NCBI GenBank assembly: GCA_027065825.1 | Contig: JAMONM010000083.1 | Location: 1 to 32,519 of the forward strand | Reading direction: 5' to 3' | DNA: 32,519 nt | DNA from: Campylobacterales bacterium | GTDB lineage: Bacteria > Campylobacterota > Campylobacteria > Campylobacterales > Nitratiruptoraceae | Part shown: piece by piece, positions 24,474-32,519 of the stretch | Position numbering within the stretch: position 1 is the first letter of the stretch | Layout: each line of letters starts with the position of its first letter | Notes under the pieces: model-generated | Seen by the model: the letters and a program-made list of their open reading frames with translations, nothing else | Databases searched by the model: none | Told to the model about the DNA's origin: nothing | Made by a program: the position numbers and the translations under genes

Positions 24474-25121
24474 TTATAAAGCGTAAAATCCTCCAATTAG
24501 CGCGACGCCGCCTATAAATAATAACGTGCACGCCCCTATCTCTATATGGAGTCTGTATTTTTCGAACTGACTTACTATCCCTTTGATAACCGGAGCGAAA
24601 AAGAGACCGAAAAATAGCGTGGTCATAATTGAGGTTCCTAGTCCAAAAACCGTTCCGTATCCGATCGCTTCCCACAAAGAGTGGGCCGATGCCGCTATTG
24701 CGGCAAGAGCCAGCAACGGAGCGCAGAGGTTCAGAGAAAAGAGCGCTCCTATTGAAAACGAGCTCATATTGGCGTAACTTTTGCCGATGCCGCACGCCAA
24801 TGAGCACCCTTTGCGACTGACGGTTTTATATGCGAGATAAATGGAGATCGCGATCATGGCGCCGCCGCCTATTAACGAGGATACCTCCGGTTTAAGCAGG
24901 CTTTTTATCGCGCCTGAAGTCAAATAGGAAAGGGCGGCGATCGTTCCGTACGAGAATATTCTGCCGGCTCCAAACAGTAAAACAAGCCTTATAGAGCTTT
25001 GCATATCTTTGCCGGCGGCGATCAACAAAGGCCCGACGACGGGCCCGCAGGATATGGTGCAGGCCGTTGTACCGTACACCAGGCCGGTAGCGAACAGGGC
25101 CAAAAAGGAGATTTTTTCCAA
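24474..25121 (-). CDS. TauE/SafE (DsbD-like) membrane protein
   Basis: A 215-residue inner-membrane protein with six or so helices, of the group annotated as sulfite exporter TauE/SafE with a DsbD/CcdA-like fold. The start is TTG, chosen because TAAGGAG (containing the receptor gene's stop) lies five bases before it. A cysteine pair in the first helix (TACTISCGP, Cys21 and Cys25) and a cysteine in the mirrored position (NLCAPL) resemble the thiol pair of CcdA-type electron carriers; a third group is GCSLACG. Members of this group are found beside CcoG and copper-ATPase genes in cbb3 oxidase assembly operons, so thiol or metal handling is more likely than sulfite export. The gene lies between the receptor (9 bases) and the large polyferredoxin (18 bases). 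Confidence 0.82.
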   Translation of the reverse strand: MEKISFLALFATGLVYGTTACTISCGPVVGPLLIAAGKDMQSSIRLVLLFGAGRIFSYGTIAALSYLTSGAIKSLLKPEVSSLIGGGAMIAISIYLAYKTVSRKGCSLACGIGKSYANMSSFSIGALFSLNLCAPLLALAAIAASAHSLWEAIGYGTVFGLGTSIMTTLFFGLFFAPVIKGIVSQFEKYRLHIEIGACTLLFIGGVALIGGFYAL

Positions 25122-25130
25122 CGGCTCTCC

Positions 25131-27311
25131 TTAGAACTTGTAGCTCATACCCACGTAGTATACTCTGCCAGGATCGACTCTGATGCTGGCGTCCTCGGCG
25201 TTGAGTACGCCGTCTTCGTTCCTGTCGCGGTAGAGGTATACCGATCTAAAGTACTGATTGTCGAAAAAGTTGTCCACTCTTGCGAAAAACTCAAAATCGT
25301 TGCCCTTGATTTTGGCGTTATATCTCGCCTGAAGATTCAACACGCCGTAAGAGGGCATTTTTACGAAATTGGTTTCGTCGGCGTAGTAGCTGGATTGCCA
25401 ATACCACTCGGGAACAAGGGTCCAGTTTTTGTCGATCTTTATATATGTGAACAGATCGAATTTGTGATGAGGCACTCTGGGGAGCCTATTGCCCGAAATA
25501 TCGTACGTTTCGTCGTCTTCGGCATCTCCAGGTCCCAGCGATACCGTAAAGGGGAGATGGTTTCTATAATAGGCGTCCAAATAAGTATACGCAAGATCGA
25601 AGGATATCTTTTTGCTTCTGTCGCTTTTTAGGCTAAGCTCTATACCGGTGTTTCTGGCGTCACCCACGTTGTCGAAATATAGATTGGCTCCGTCGGCGGA
25701 ATAGTATGTACCGCCGTTTCTGGCTATCATATCGTAAGTATCCAGAACGAAAGCGCTAAGCTCGTACGTAAAACTGTTGTTAAGCGCCCGTTTGCTTCCT
25801 CTGATCCCGATTTCGTAATTAATGGTGGTTTGAGGATCTATATCCGGATTGTTCTGGCTGTATCTGTCCGGATCGTAGTCGTATGCGTATAGCTCATAGA
25901 TCCTAGGATTTCTAAAACCTGTTGATACGCTGGCGTAAACGGTATCTTTCGAGTCGAGTTGATATGAGGCTCCGAATCTGTACGATATGTTGGTATAGCT
26001 TTTGTCCCTGGAGGAGCTTTGCAGGCTCCAATTGGTTCCGTCGAAGCTGTATTGTACTATATCGTATTTATATTTTTCGTAATCGTATCTACCGTTTACG
26101 GTCAGGGTGGTTTTCGGATTTAGCATATACTTTAGTTCCGTATAAACCGCGTATCTGTCTTCCGTACTTTTCGTATCGCTCCACTCTCCGGCGTAATTTG
26201 TGCCGCTCCATCTACTGCCGTAAGTGGCCGTGGTTAAATCGTACTCCTTTAGCTCTCTTTGTCCTACGTCCACGCCTACCATGTAGCCCAGTTTTTCGTA
26301 CTTGTCTCTATATTCGCTTTTAAATCCCTTTTGATAAATATCTTCGCTACTTTTTCTCGTATAGGTATCGTCGGCTCCGTCACCGTTGAGGTCCTGCGGA
26401 GAGGCTATATAGTCGTAAAGATCTACGTAGTAGTAGAGGTTGGCCATCAAGTTGGCGCCAGAATCGAAATCTTTGCTATAAGTTAGAAAATATTTATCTA
26501 TATCTGAATAGTAGTCATACGCCCAGGGCCAGTCGCCGTCGTCCGCTCCGGTGGGATTGGTTTTGGCGGCCGTAACTCCGGTAACGCTGCCTCTGGTACT
26601 TTCGTCATATTTTCTTGTTATGTCTATTCCGAGCGTGATTTCGCTCATATCGTCTATGAAATAGGTCAGTTTGCCGCTGGCCGATTTGGACCATGCCTGG
26701 CTGTATTGCCAAAAGCCTCCCGTATATCTGTATGCGGCTACCAGATTGGCCAGAAAATTTTCGCCGCTTTTATACATCTGGGCCCTGTAGTTTTGGTAGG
26801 CGTAGCTTCCGTATTCGGCTTTTAGGGATACCTCGTTTTTGTTTTTCGGTTTTTTGGTGGTGATTATTACGGCTCCAGCCAGCGCGTTGGGACCGTACAG
26901 ATAGGAGGCTCCCCCCTTGATCACCTTGATGCTTTCAATCTCGTCCAGATTGAATTTTACCTTTCCGCCGTTTTGTAAAACCGGAACTCCGTCTATAACT
27001 ATGGCTACTCCCGTATCTTCCCACATAAACTCCTGCTGGTTGACGCCCCTGATGTGTATCTCGACGGTGTCTCCGGCCCTTACGTCGGCAGTTATTCCGG
27101 GTACCGTTCTTAGGACTTCGTTTATATTTTTTGGATCGATTATCTCTATCTTTTGTTCTTCGATGATATTGACCGTAGAGACTTCCGTAGCCGGATTTTT
27201 GAAAATATCTTCTATGGTGGAGGACTCTACCGTTATAGGATCGACCGCGTAGTTTTCGGCCATCAAAATCGAAGCCGCCAGCGACAGATATAGCGCCTGC
27301 TTGAGTCTCAT
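25131..27311 (-). CDS. TonB-dependent outer-membrane receptor
   Basis: A 726-residue gated outer-membrane porin that imports a scarce ligand using TonB energy. It has a signal peptide (first ~18 residues, ending LMA), a TonB-box-like PITVESS near residue 25, a plug domain (~40-155, with RGVNQQEF, IDGVPV, VIKGGASYLYGPNALAG) and a beta-barrel ending in the aromatic GMSYKF. The ligand cannot be named; such receptors take iron, nickel or copper complexes, cobalamin or other compounds. Two calcium-loop-like stretches (DLNGDGADD at 307-315 and DRNEDGVLNAED at 696-707) are unusual. An AAGGAG site lies five bases before the ATG. It is the first gene of the nine-gene operon, and exbB-exbD-tonB lie 4 kb away. 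Confidence 0.93.
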   Translation of the reverse strand: MRLKQALYLSLAASILMAENYAVDPITVESSTIEDIFKNPATEVSTVNIIEEQKIEIIDPKNINEVLRTVPGITADVRAGDTVEIHIRGVNQQEFMWEDTGVAIVIDGVPVLQNGGKVKFNLDEIESIKVIKGGASYLYGPNALAGAVIITTKKPKNKNEVSLKAEYGSYAYQNYRAQMYKSGENFLANLVAAYRYTGGFWQYSQAWSKSASGKLTYFIDDMSEITLGIDITRKYDESTRGSVTGVTAAKTNPTGADDGDWPWAYDYYSDIDKYFLTYSKDFDSGANLMANLYYYVDLYDYIASPQDLNGDGADDTYTRKSSEDIYQKGFKSEYRDKYEKLGYMVGVDVGQRELKEYDLTTATYGSRWSGTNYAGEWSDTKSTEDRYAVYTELKYMLNPKTTLTVNGRYDYEKYKYDIVQYSFDGTNWSLQSSSRDKSYTNISYRFGASYQLDSKDTVYASVSTGFRNPRIYELYAYDYDPDRYSQNNPDIDPQTTINYEIGIRGSKRALNNSFTYELSAFVLDTYDMIARNGGTYYSADGANLYFDNVGDARNTGIELSLKSDRSKKISFDLAYTYLDAYYRNHLPFTVSLGPGDAEDDETYDISGNRLPRVPHHKFDLFTYIKIDKNWTLVPEWYWQSSYYADETNFVKMPSYGVLNLQARYNAKIKGNDFEFFARVDNFFDNQYFRSVYLYRDRNEDGVLNAEDASIRVDPGRVYYVGMSYKF

Positions 27312-27341
27312 GTGTGCTCCTTGGTTTTGTTGTCGAAGGAA

Positions 27342-27347
27342 AGTATA
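27342..27347 (-). promoter_or_regulatory. Candidate -10 box of the receptor-RND operon
   Basis: TATACT on the minus strand, 30 bases before the receptor ATG. It is the best match in the 177-base divergent region on this strand. No clear -35 box is seen. Confidence 0.4.
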
Positions 27348-27412
27348 AAAAAAGAGTGTTAAATTTGCGTTAATTAAAGCTTAAACAAATTATTAATTCA
27401 AAATCTTAATGA

Positions 27413-27425
27413 TTTAGTCACTAAA
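27413..27425. promoter_or_regulatory. 13-bp palindrome in the divergent promoter region
   Basis: TTTAGTCACTAAA is a perfect inverted repeat around a single C. It lies about 66 bases upstream of the candidate -10 box of the receptor operon and 36 bases before that of the mutase gene. It could be an operator for either. It is not the palindrome found at narK and amt, and does not match a good Fur box. Confidence 0.35.
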
Positions 27426-27460
27426 AAATCACTTTTAAAACCGTTTTTATTTCATGATGA

Positions 27461-27466
27461 TATAAT
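27461..27466 (+). promoter_or_regulatory. Candidate -10 box of the mutase-pyrC operon
   Basis: TATAAT preceded by TGA, 23 bases before the chosen GTG of the mutase gene. It is an exact consensus -10 hexamer. Confidence 0.5.
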
Positions 27467-27488
27467 TAGCAGTAAAAAAAGGGTGTCT

Positions 27489-28862
27489 GTGTCTATCTAC
27501 AGAGAGTATGATATTAGAGGGATTTTCGGTAAGGAGCTTACCGAAGAGAGAGTAAAAAAGATAGGATACTTTCTGGCTGAGCGGATAAAAAAAACCGGTA
27601 AATTCGTGGCTGTGGGATATGACGCCAGACTCCATTCGCCTACGCTTTTTGAGTGGCTGTGTTCCGGTTTTAGGGCCCGGGGAGTGGTGGTTTTGAATAT
27701 GGGTATGGTACCTACCGGAGTCAACTATTTTTGTAACTACCAAAGTTTCGAAACTCCGGCGGGTACCGTAGAGCCCGCTGCTTCGGTCATGATTACAGGA
27801 TCTCACAATCCTCCTGAATATAACGGGTTTAAAATAACGATTGACAAAAAGCCTTTTTTTGCCGAAGATATATACTCTTTGGGCGAAGAGGTTGAAAACA
27901 GCGATATAAAGATCGACGCCGTGCCGGAGTTTTTCGAGATAGACGCCAAAGAGCGATATATCGACTATATGGTCGAAGAGTTCGGATCGTTGAGAGGTTT
28001 TGATAAAAAAATTGCGATCGACTGCGGCAACGGAGTCGCCGGCGTGGTAGCGGAACCGATCCTGAAGGGGCTGGGGATTTCTTATGAAGCTCTCTTTTGC
28101 GAGCCGAACGGAACGTTTCCAAACCATCATCCAGATCCAAGCGTAGAGGAGAATCTGAAGGCTTTGAAAGATGCTCTCAAAGTATGCGATCTTGGGTTCG
28201 CTTTTGACGGGGACGGGGACAGAATAGCCTTTTTGACGCCCCAACACTCCTTTAAGGGCGACGAACTGGCGATAGTTTTCGCAAGATATATGTCAAATCC
28301 AGTTGTGGTCGGCGAAGTGAAATGCTCTCAGGTTATGTACGATGAAATAGACAAGATCGGCAAGGCCTTGATGTACAAAACAGGTCACAGCAACTTAAAG
28401 GTTTATATGAAAAAGAGCGGCGCAGATCTTGCGGCAGAGGTGAGCGGCCATATATTTTTCGCGGACCGCTATTACGGTTACGACGATGCGGTTTACGCGA
28501 TGCTGAGGATTTTGGAACTCTCCAAAAAAGGCGTGGATTTCGATGCCGAAATAGCTTCGGTTCCTAAAGTGTTCAACACTCCAGAGATAAAGTACGAAAC
28601 CACCGAAGAGAAAAAGTTCAAAATCGTCTCCGAGTTAAAAGATCTGCTCTCATCTCCGCCTGAATGGTTTCCGGGTATAGTGAAAGTGATAGATATAGAC
28701 GGGGTAAGAGTGGTGTTTGAAAAGGGGTGGGGACTGGTTAGAGCCTCCAATACGACTCCGGTTTTGGCTATGAGATTCGAATCATTTGATGAGGATGAGC
28801 TAAAAAAGTACGAGACCGCTTTAAAAAGAGCCGTAGAAGAGATAGATAAAAAGGTGAAATAA
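27489..28862 (+). CDS. manB: Phosphomannomutase/phosphoglucomutase
   Basis: Interconverts hexose 1- and 6-phosphates (mannose and/or glucose) for sugar nucleotides, cell-surface polysaccharide and LPS. The start is a GTG at 27489, five bases after AAAAAGGG; a GTG at 27483 would overlap that site. Motifs of the alpha-D-phosphohexomutase family are in order: phosphoserine loop TGSHNP (Ser105), metal site DGDGDR (240-245), sugar-binding AEVSGHIFF, and phosphate-binding RASNTTP near the C-terminus. At 457 residues the length is normal. The stop overlaps the pyrC start by one base (TAATG). The preference between glucose and mannose substrates cannot be set from sequence; AlgC-type dual use is likely. 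Confidence 0.94.
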   Translation: MSIYREYDIRGIFGKELTEERVKKIGYFLAERIKKTGKFVAVGYDARLHSPTLFEWLCSGFRARGVVVLNMGMVPTGVNYFCNYQSFETPAGTVEPAASVMITGSHNPPEYNGFKITIDKKPFFAEDIYSLGEEVENSDIKIDAVPEFFEIDAKERYIDYMVEEFGSLRGFDKKIAIDCGNGVAGVVAEPILKGLGISYEALFCEPNGTFPNHHPDPSVEENLKALKDALKVCDLGFAFDGDGDRIAFLTPQHSFKGDELAIVFARYMSNPVVVGEVKCSQVMYDEIDKIGKALMYKTGHSNLKVYMKKSGADLAAEVSGHIFFADRYYGYDDAVYAMLRILELSKKGVDFDAEIASVPKVFNTPEIKYETTEEKKFKIVSELKDLLSSPPEWFPGIVKVIDIDGVRVVFEKGWGLVRASNTTPVLAMRFESFDEDELKKYETALKRAVEEIDKKVK

Positions 28863-29869
28863 TGAGAGTAGTTTTAAAAAATCCTCTCGATATGCATCTG
28901 CATCTTCGAGACAACGAGATGCTCCAAAAAGTGGCGCCTTTTAGCGCCAGGTTTTTCAGCGGGGCGCTGATTATGCCCAATCTGGTTCCGCCCGTAACTA
29001 CGAAAGAGCGGCTTTTGGGCTACAAAGCCAGAATAGCTGATGCTATAGGGGCGGAGAGTTTTGAACCCTATATGACCCTTTTTTTTAAAGAGAGTTACGA
29101 TTACGATTTTTTGTCGGATATAAAGAATGAGATTTTAGCCGTAAAACTCTATCCAGCCGGCGTGACTACCAACAGCGAGGCCGGCGTGAAGGGGGTGGAT
29201 ATCCGGAGATTGGGGCCGGTTTTTGAGGCAATGAGCGATCTGGGAATTCCCCTGTGCGTACACGGAGAGAGCGAAGGATTCGTAATGGATCGGGAGGCCG
29301 AGTTTATTCCGGTTTATGAAAAACTGGCAAAAAGCTTTCCAAAGCTAAAGATAGTAATGGAACATATAACCACAAAAGAGGCTGTGGAGGCTCTGGAGCG
29401 TTACGAGAATCTCTACGCCACCATCACGCTGCATCATCTGTATATTACTCTCGACGACTTGGCCGGGGGGCTTCTTAGGCCCCATCTGTTTTGCAAACCG
29501 ATAGCCAAACGTCCCGAAGATAGAATGGCGCTAAGAAGAGCCGCATTTTCGGCTCATCCAAAAGTGATGTTCGGAAGCGATTCGGCGCCGCATCCCAGGG
29601 AGAAAAAGGAGGCTCCGGGCTGTGCGGCCGGAGTATATACCGCTCCTGTCGCTCTGCCTGCTTTGGCGCAGCTTTTTGAGGAGGCGGGCGTTTTGGATAA
29701 TCTCCAAAAGTTTGTCAGCGACAACGCCAAAGTCGTATACGGCGTTAATCCTCCGAAAAAAGAGGTCGTGTTGATCAAAGAACCTTATAGGGTAGAAAGA
29801 GAGTATTGCGGAGTGGTTCCAATGTTCGCCGGCGAGAGCCTAAAATGGAGAGTGGCGGATGTCATATAA
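28862..29869 (+). CDS. pyrC: Dihydroorotase
   Basis: Zinc enzyme of pyrimidine synthesis that converts N-carbamoyl-aspartate to dihydroorotate. It is the compact class II (E. coli PyrC-like) form of 335 residues. Metal and active-site residues are in place: His12 and His14 in DMHLHLRD, the lysine expected to be carbamylated at Lys95 (AVKLYPAG), His134 (CVHGE), His168 (MEHITT) and Asp240 (GSDSAPH). The start overlaps the preceding stop by one base, and its end overlaps the response-regulator start by 11 bases, so it is in one operon with both. No other pyrimidine genes are in the window. Confidence 0.96.
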   Translation: MRVVLKNPLDMHLHLRDNEMLQKVAPFSARFFSGALIMPNLVPPVTTKERLLGYKARIADAIGAESFEPYMTLFFKESYDYDFLSDIKNEILAVKLYPAGVTTNSEAGVKGVDIRRLGPVFEAMSDLGIPLCVHGESEGFVMDREAEFIPVYEKLAKSFPKLKIVMEHITTKEAVEALERYENLYATITLHHLYITLDDLAGGLLRPHLFCKPIAKRPEDRMALRRAAFSAHPKVMFGSDSAPHPREKKEAPGCAAGVYTAPVALPALAQLFEEAGVLDNLQKFVSDNAKVVYGVNPPKKEVVLIKEPYRVEREYCGVVPMFAGESLKWRVADVI

Positions 29870-30515
29870 GATTCTGCTTTTGGAAGACGACCCTCTTTTT
29901 GCCGAAACGATAGAGGATTTTTTAACGGAAGAGGAGTTTTCGGTCAGCGTGGTAGATGACGCAAAAAAAGCGCTGAACAGATGTTATAAAGGCAAATACG
30001 ATCTATATATATTCGACGTTAAAGTTCCCTATATGAGCGGTTTTGATCTGCTAAAAGAGCTGAGAAATTCGGGCGACGATACCCCTACGATCTTTATCAC
30101 CTCGTTAAAGGAGAAGGAAAATCTTAGCGAAGGTTTTCGAAGCGGCGCCGACGACTATCTGAAAAAGCCGGTGGACCTGGACGAGCTGCTATATAGAATC
30201 AGGGCCGTTTTGAAAAGAAGTGTCGGCGATGAGATAGTGGATTTTGGAGAGTTTCGTTTCGATATGAAGAGAAAGATTCTCTCAAAGCAGGATCGCGAGA
30301 TCGAACTAAATCCAAAAGAGGCCGAGCTTTTGGCGCTTCTTTTGAAGTTCAGGGGCAAGACCGTAACCAAAGAGATGATTTTCGAAGCTCTCTGGAGCGC
30401 GGACGAGATAACCAGCGAAGGGGCTTTGAGAGTATATATCAACAATCTGAAAAAGGTTGTTGGAAAAGAGAGAATCAGCAACATCAGAGGGGTCGGATAC
30501 AGATTTGAAGATTAA
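29859..30515 (+). CDS. OmpR-family response regulator
   Basis: A two-component transcription regulator of 218 residues. The receiver domain (1-~115) has the acidic pair Asp10-Asp11, phospho-acceptor Asp53 (IFDVKVP), the FITS switch segment and Lys in LKKPVDLDE. The C-terminal winged helix (~125-218) has the usual OmpR/PhoB pattern, with [14 protein letters not shown] and [11 protein letters not shown]...[11 protein letters not shown]. It begins inside pyrC by 11 bases and is followed by its kinase with another 11-base overlap. Targets are unknown; the exbB-exbD-tonB genes downstream and the TonB operon are candidates by position only. Confidence 0.94.
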   Translation: MSYKILLLEDDPLFAETIEDFLTEEEFSVSVVDDAKKALNRCYKGKYDLYIFDVKVPYMSGFDLLKELRNSGDDTPTIFITSLKEKENLSEGFRSGADDYLKKPVDLDELLYRIRAVLKRSVGDEIVDFGEFRFDMKRKILSKQDREIELNPKEAELLALLLKFRGKTVTKEMIFEALWSADEITSEGALRVYINNLKKVVGKERISNIRGVGYRFED

Positions 30516-31356
30516 AAGGGAACTTTTTAAGGTAGTAGCGCTCTTTGCCGTTATGAACGCCATCATCGTTTCGGTGGCCTTTTTGGTATTGGAGATTTTA
30601 GGTTACGATAAAAAAGGTTTATCGATAGCCTTTTTGGTCGCTTTGGCTCTCTCGGCGGTTTTCGGATGGCTTCTTGCGCGCTTTTCTCTCTCTTCGGTGA
30701 TAGAGACCAACGAACTGCTCGATAGGCTTTTAAAAGATACGTTGCACGAACTGAACATTCCGGTGGCTACCATTACCGCTAACGTTTCCATGCTGAAAAA
30801 GAACGAGAGCGATCCAAAAAGAGTAAAAAGGCTAGAACGAATCAGCAAGGCGGCTTCGCAGCTGCTGCTACTGTATAAGAATCTGGATTACTATATAAAA
30901 AAAGAGATTCAAAAAGAGACCCGCGAAGAGTTCGATCTAAAAGAGTTGATAAAGGAGAGACTCGAATTTTTCGAGGATATCAGAGGCGATATACGTATAA
31001 AGACGGATCTGGAATCAACTTTTGTCAAAGCCGATCGAAACGGTTTCGCAAAAGCCGTCGACAATCTTATATCAAACGCTATCAAATATAACAAAAAAGG
31101 GGGCTTTGTAAAAGTCGTTTTAAAAGAATCCTCTTTGATCATAGAAGATAGCGGAATAGGTATGGATGAGAGCGAGATATTGAAAATCTTCGAAAGATAC
31201 TACCAATCAAGCGATTCGGCCGACGGATACGGAATAGGTTTGAATATAGTCAAATCCTTTTGCGACGAGAACTTTATTTCCATCTCCATTGAGTCTAAAA
31301 AGGGACACGGAACCAAAATAACACTGCTTCTTGATAGGGTTTTAACTCAAATTTAA
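30505..31356 (+). CDS. Sensor histidine kinase with short membrane part
   Basis: Partner kinase of the preceding regulator. I choose the TTG at 30505, which overlaps the regulator stop by 11 bases like other junctions here; a frame open from 30457 adds residues that only shadow the regulator. That gives 283 residues. Two hydrophobic helices (~8-32 and ~40-58) are joined by only a few residues, so no periplasmic sensor domain exists. The phospho-acceptor is His81 in DTLHELNIP. The ATPase domain has DNLISNAIKYN, EDSGIGM, YGIGLNIVK and KGHGTKITLLL. The signal is probably sensed in or near the membrane. Confidence 0.88.
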   Translation: MKIKRELFKVVALFAVMNAIIVSVAFLVLEILGYDKKGLSIAFLVALALSAVFGWLLARFSLSSVIETNELLDRLLKDTLHELNIPVATITANVSMLKKNESDPKRVKRLERISKAASQLLLLYKNLDYYIKKEIQKETREEFDLKELIKERLEFFEDIRGDIRIKTDLESTFVKADRNGFAKAVDNLISNAIKYNKKGGFVKVVLKESSLIIEDSGIGMDESEILKIFERYYQSSDSADGYGIGLNIVKSFCDENFISISIESKKGHGTKITLLLDRVLTQI

Positions 31357-31402
31357 CATATTTTTGCAAAAATAGCGTAGTTTTAAAAATTAAAGGTGGT
31401 AT

Positions 31403-31828
31403 ATGGACGGGCTTAAAGAACTGGTCGATTACGGAGTCATAGGTCTGTTGGCGGCTATGAGTTTCGTGGCTCTGTGGCTGGCGATAGAGAGATATCTCTT
31501 TTACAAAAAGGTAGATCTGTCCAAATATAGAGACAGGAATCTTTTAGAGGTAGATCTGAGCGAAAATCTTTCGATGATCGCCACGATAGCCTCAAACGCC
31601 CCATATATCGGACTGCTCGGAACGGTTTTGGGAATTATGCTAACTTTTTACACCATGGGACAGCAGGGGATGGTCCAGACCAAAGAGATTATGATAGGAC
31701 TGGCTTTGGCCCTAAAGGCTACCGCAATGGGGCTGGTGGTGGCTATTCCCGCATCAATTTTTTACAATCTCCTGGTTAGAAAGATGGAGGTTCTTGTGGC
31801 GAAGTGGGAATCGTTAAATGAAAATTAA
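31403..31828 (+). CDS. exbB: ExbB/TolQ-type proton channel protein (short form)
   Basis: Membrane part of the TonB energising complex that couples proton flow to outer-membrane transport. It is 141 residues with a helix at the N-terminus (~10-30) and two more (~65-85 and ~100-125), with ApYIGLLGTVLGIM and GLALALKATAMGLVVAIPA typical of ExbB/TolQ. It is shorter than E. coli ExbB (244), as is common in this phylum. AAAGGTGG precedes the ATG. A 46-base gap with TTTTTGCAAAAA separates it from the kinase gene. Its end overlaps exbD by 11 bases. TolQ is the main alternative; the TonB-like next genes favour ExbB. Confidence 0.9.
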   Translation: MDGLKELVDYGVIGLLAAMSFVALWLAIERYLFYKKVDLSKYRDRNLLEVDLSENLSMIATIASNAPYIGLLGTVLGIMLTFYTMGQQGMVQTKEIMIGLALALKATAMGLVVAIPASIFYNLLVRKMEVLVAKWESLNEN

Positions 31829-32192
31829 AAAATTCGACTCTATCAACGTTATTCCGTTTATAGACATAATGTTGGTTCTGCTGGTGATAGTGCTGACTAC
31901 CGCCTCGTTTATAGCAAAGGGGGCCATTCCTCTAGACCTCCCCGAAGCCAGCAGCAGTAAAAAACTCCCTATAAAAAACCTCGAGATCTCTATAACCAAA
32001 GATGGAAAGATATATTTTCAGGAAAAAGAGGTGGACCCCAAAAGACTCAAAGAGGCTCTTTCTAGCGTCGGCAAAGACGACAATATAGTAATCAGAAGCG
32101 ATAAAAACTCGAGGTTTCAATATTTTGTAGAGGTGCTGGGAATATTGAAAGAGAAGGGAATCGACAACATAACCATTGTGACTCGCCGTTAA
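31818..32192 (+). CDS. exbD: ExbD/TolR-type protein
   Basis: Second part of the energising complex. It is 124 residues with one N-terminal helix carrying the essential aspartate (Asp16 in NVIPFIDIMLVLLVIVL) and a periplasmic domain typical of ExbD (EISITKDGKIYFQEKEV ... DNIVIRSDKNSRFQYFVEVL). It starts inside exbB with an 11-base overlap, which implies tight co-translation. The following gene is tonB-like, so ExbD is preferred to TolR. The ion that drives it is presumably the proton. Confidence 0.92.
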   Translation: MKIKKFDSINVIPFIDIMLVLLVIVLTTASFIAKGAIPLDLPEASSSKKLPIKNLEISITKDGKIYFQEKEVDPKRLKEALSSVGKDDNIVIRSDKNSRFQYFVEVLGILKEKGIDNITIVTRR

Positions 32193-32204
32193 AGGTAAAA
32201 GGCT

Positions 32205-32519
32205 ATGAAAAGGGGTTTTTGGATTTCGCTTTTTGTTCATCTGGCTCTTTTTGCCGCTTTTATCTCTTTTTTCGAAAGCGAATTCGCTCTAACTCCTCCA
32301 AAGGGGGAGAAAGTAACGGTAATTAGTTTAAAGAGCCTGGATATTAAGAGCGATGCCTCTTGTAACTGCGGCTGTTCGGCTACGGCACGGAAAAAACCTC
32401 AGCCCAAGAAAATAGCAAAGATCTCTCAGCCGCAAAAAGAGATTAAAACGATACAAAAGCCTATATCTAAGCCAAAACCCAAACCCAAACCGAAACCCAC
32501 ACCCCCAAAACAAGAGCCC
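32205..32519 (+). CDS. tonB: TonB-like protein, 3' part cut by window
   Basis: The open frame begins with ATG 12 bases after the exbD stop (site AAAGG upstream) and runs to the right edge without a stop, so only the first 105 residues are visible. An N-terminal helix (MKRGFWISLFVHLALFAAF) contains the SxxxH pattern of TonB (Ser8, His12). A periplasmic region rich in Pro and Lys (PKPKPKPKP) follows, typical of the TonB spacer. Between them is a cysteine cluster, SCNCGCS (Cys53, Cys55, Cys57), which is unusual. The C-terminal domain that binds receptors lies beyond the window. It likely drives the receptor at 25131-27311 and others. Confidence 0.9.
   Translation, partial: MKRGFWISLFVHLALFAAFISFFESEFALTPPKGEKVTVISLKSLDIKSDASCNCGCSATARKKPQPKKIAKISQPQKEIKTIQKPISKPKPKPKPKPTPPKQEP

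Noticed and set aside
24999-25631. 210-residue plus-strand open frame across the SafE-receptor junction
   Set aside because: It is antisense to two recognisable genes, shows no domain, and is likely chance.

Overview
The window looks like chromosomal DNA from a member of the Campylobacterota (Epsilonproteobacteria), probably a free-living, vent- or sediment-type lineage. This is inferred from the proteins: small ExbB/ExbD proteins followed by TonB, NapH/CcoG-type membrane ferredoxins, a ferredoxin-type NirA with a NasA, phosphomannomutase next to PyrC, and tight, overlapping gene packing. I cannot name the genus. No rRNA, tRNA, CRISPR array, insertion sequence or prophage is visible.

Region 1 (1-1765, +) is the 3' part of a GAF-GGDEF-EAL cyclic-di-GMP protein that is cut by the left edge. 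Region 2 (1762-10459, -) is a five-gene nitrate assimilation operon: nitrate/nitrite transporter, membrane-anchored PP2C phosphatase/Ser-Thr kinase fusion, four-cluster ferredoxin fused to a DmsC-like membrane anchor, NasA-type nitrate reductase, and NirA nitrite reductase. The last ~80 residues of NirA look like the C-lobe end of a protein kinase. Region 3 (10460-13725, +) is ammonium transporter 1, the PII protein GlnK, and ammonium transporter 2. Three 17-bp palindromes (TGATTAAAAATTAATCA and a one-base variant) lie upstream of narK, amt1 and amt2 and probably mark a shared nitrogen regulon.

Region 4 (13718-27311, -) is the most unusual part. Nine genes run without a significant gap: TonB-dependent receptor, TauE/SafE (DsbD-like) membrane protein, a large polyferredoxin with a periplasmic C-terminal domain, a second NapH/CcoG-like polyferredoxin, an HgdB/YjiM-like double-cubane-type protein, its HgdC/YjiL-like ATPase activator, and an outer-membrane factor, adaptor and RND pump. 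The order suggests one system that imports something across the outer membrane, passes electrons through membrane iron-sulfur proteins and/or an ATP-driven reductase, and exports a product or ligand. I know of no described system with this composition; substrate and function are unknown.

Region 5 (27489-32519, +) holds phosphomannomutase/phosphoglucomutase, dihydroorotase, an OmpR-type response regulator with a short sensor kinase, and exbB, exbD and the start of tonB (cut by the right edge). The ExbB-ExbD-TonB complex could energise the receptor of region 4. Regions 2 and 3 together give a route from extracellular nitrate or ammonium to intracellular ammonium, with PII signalling.
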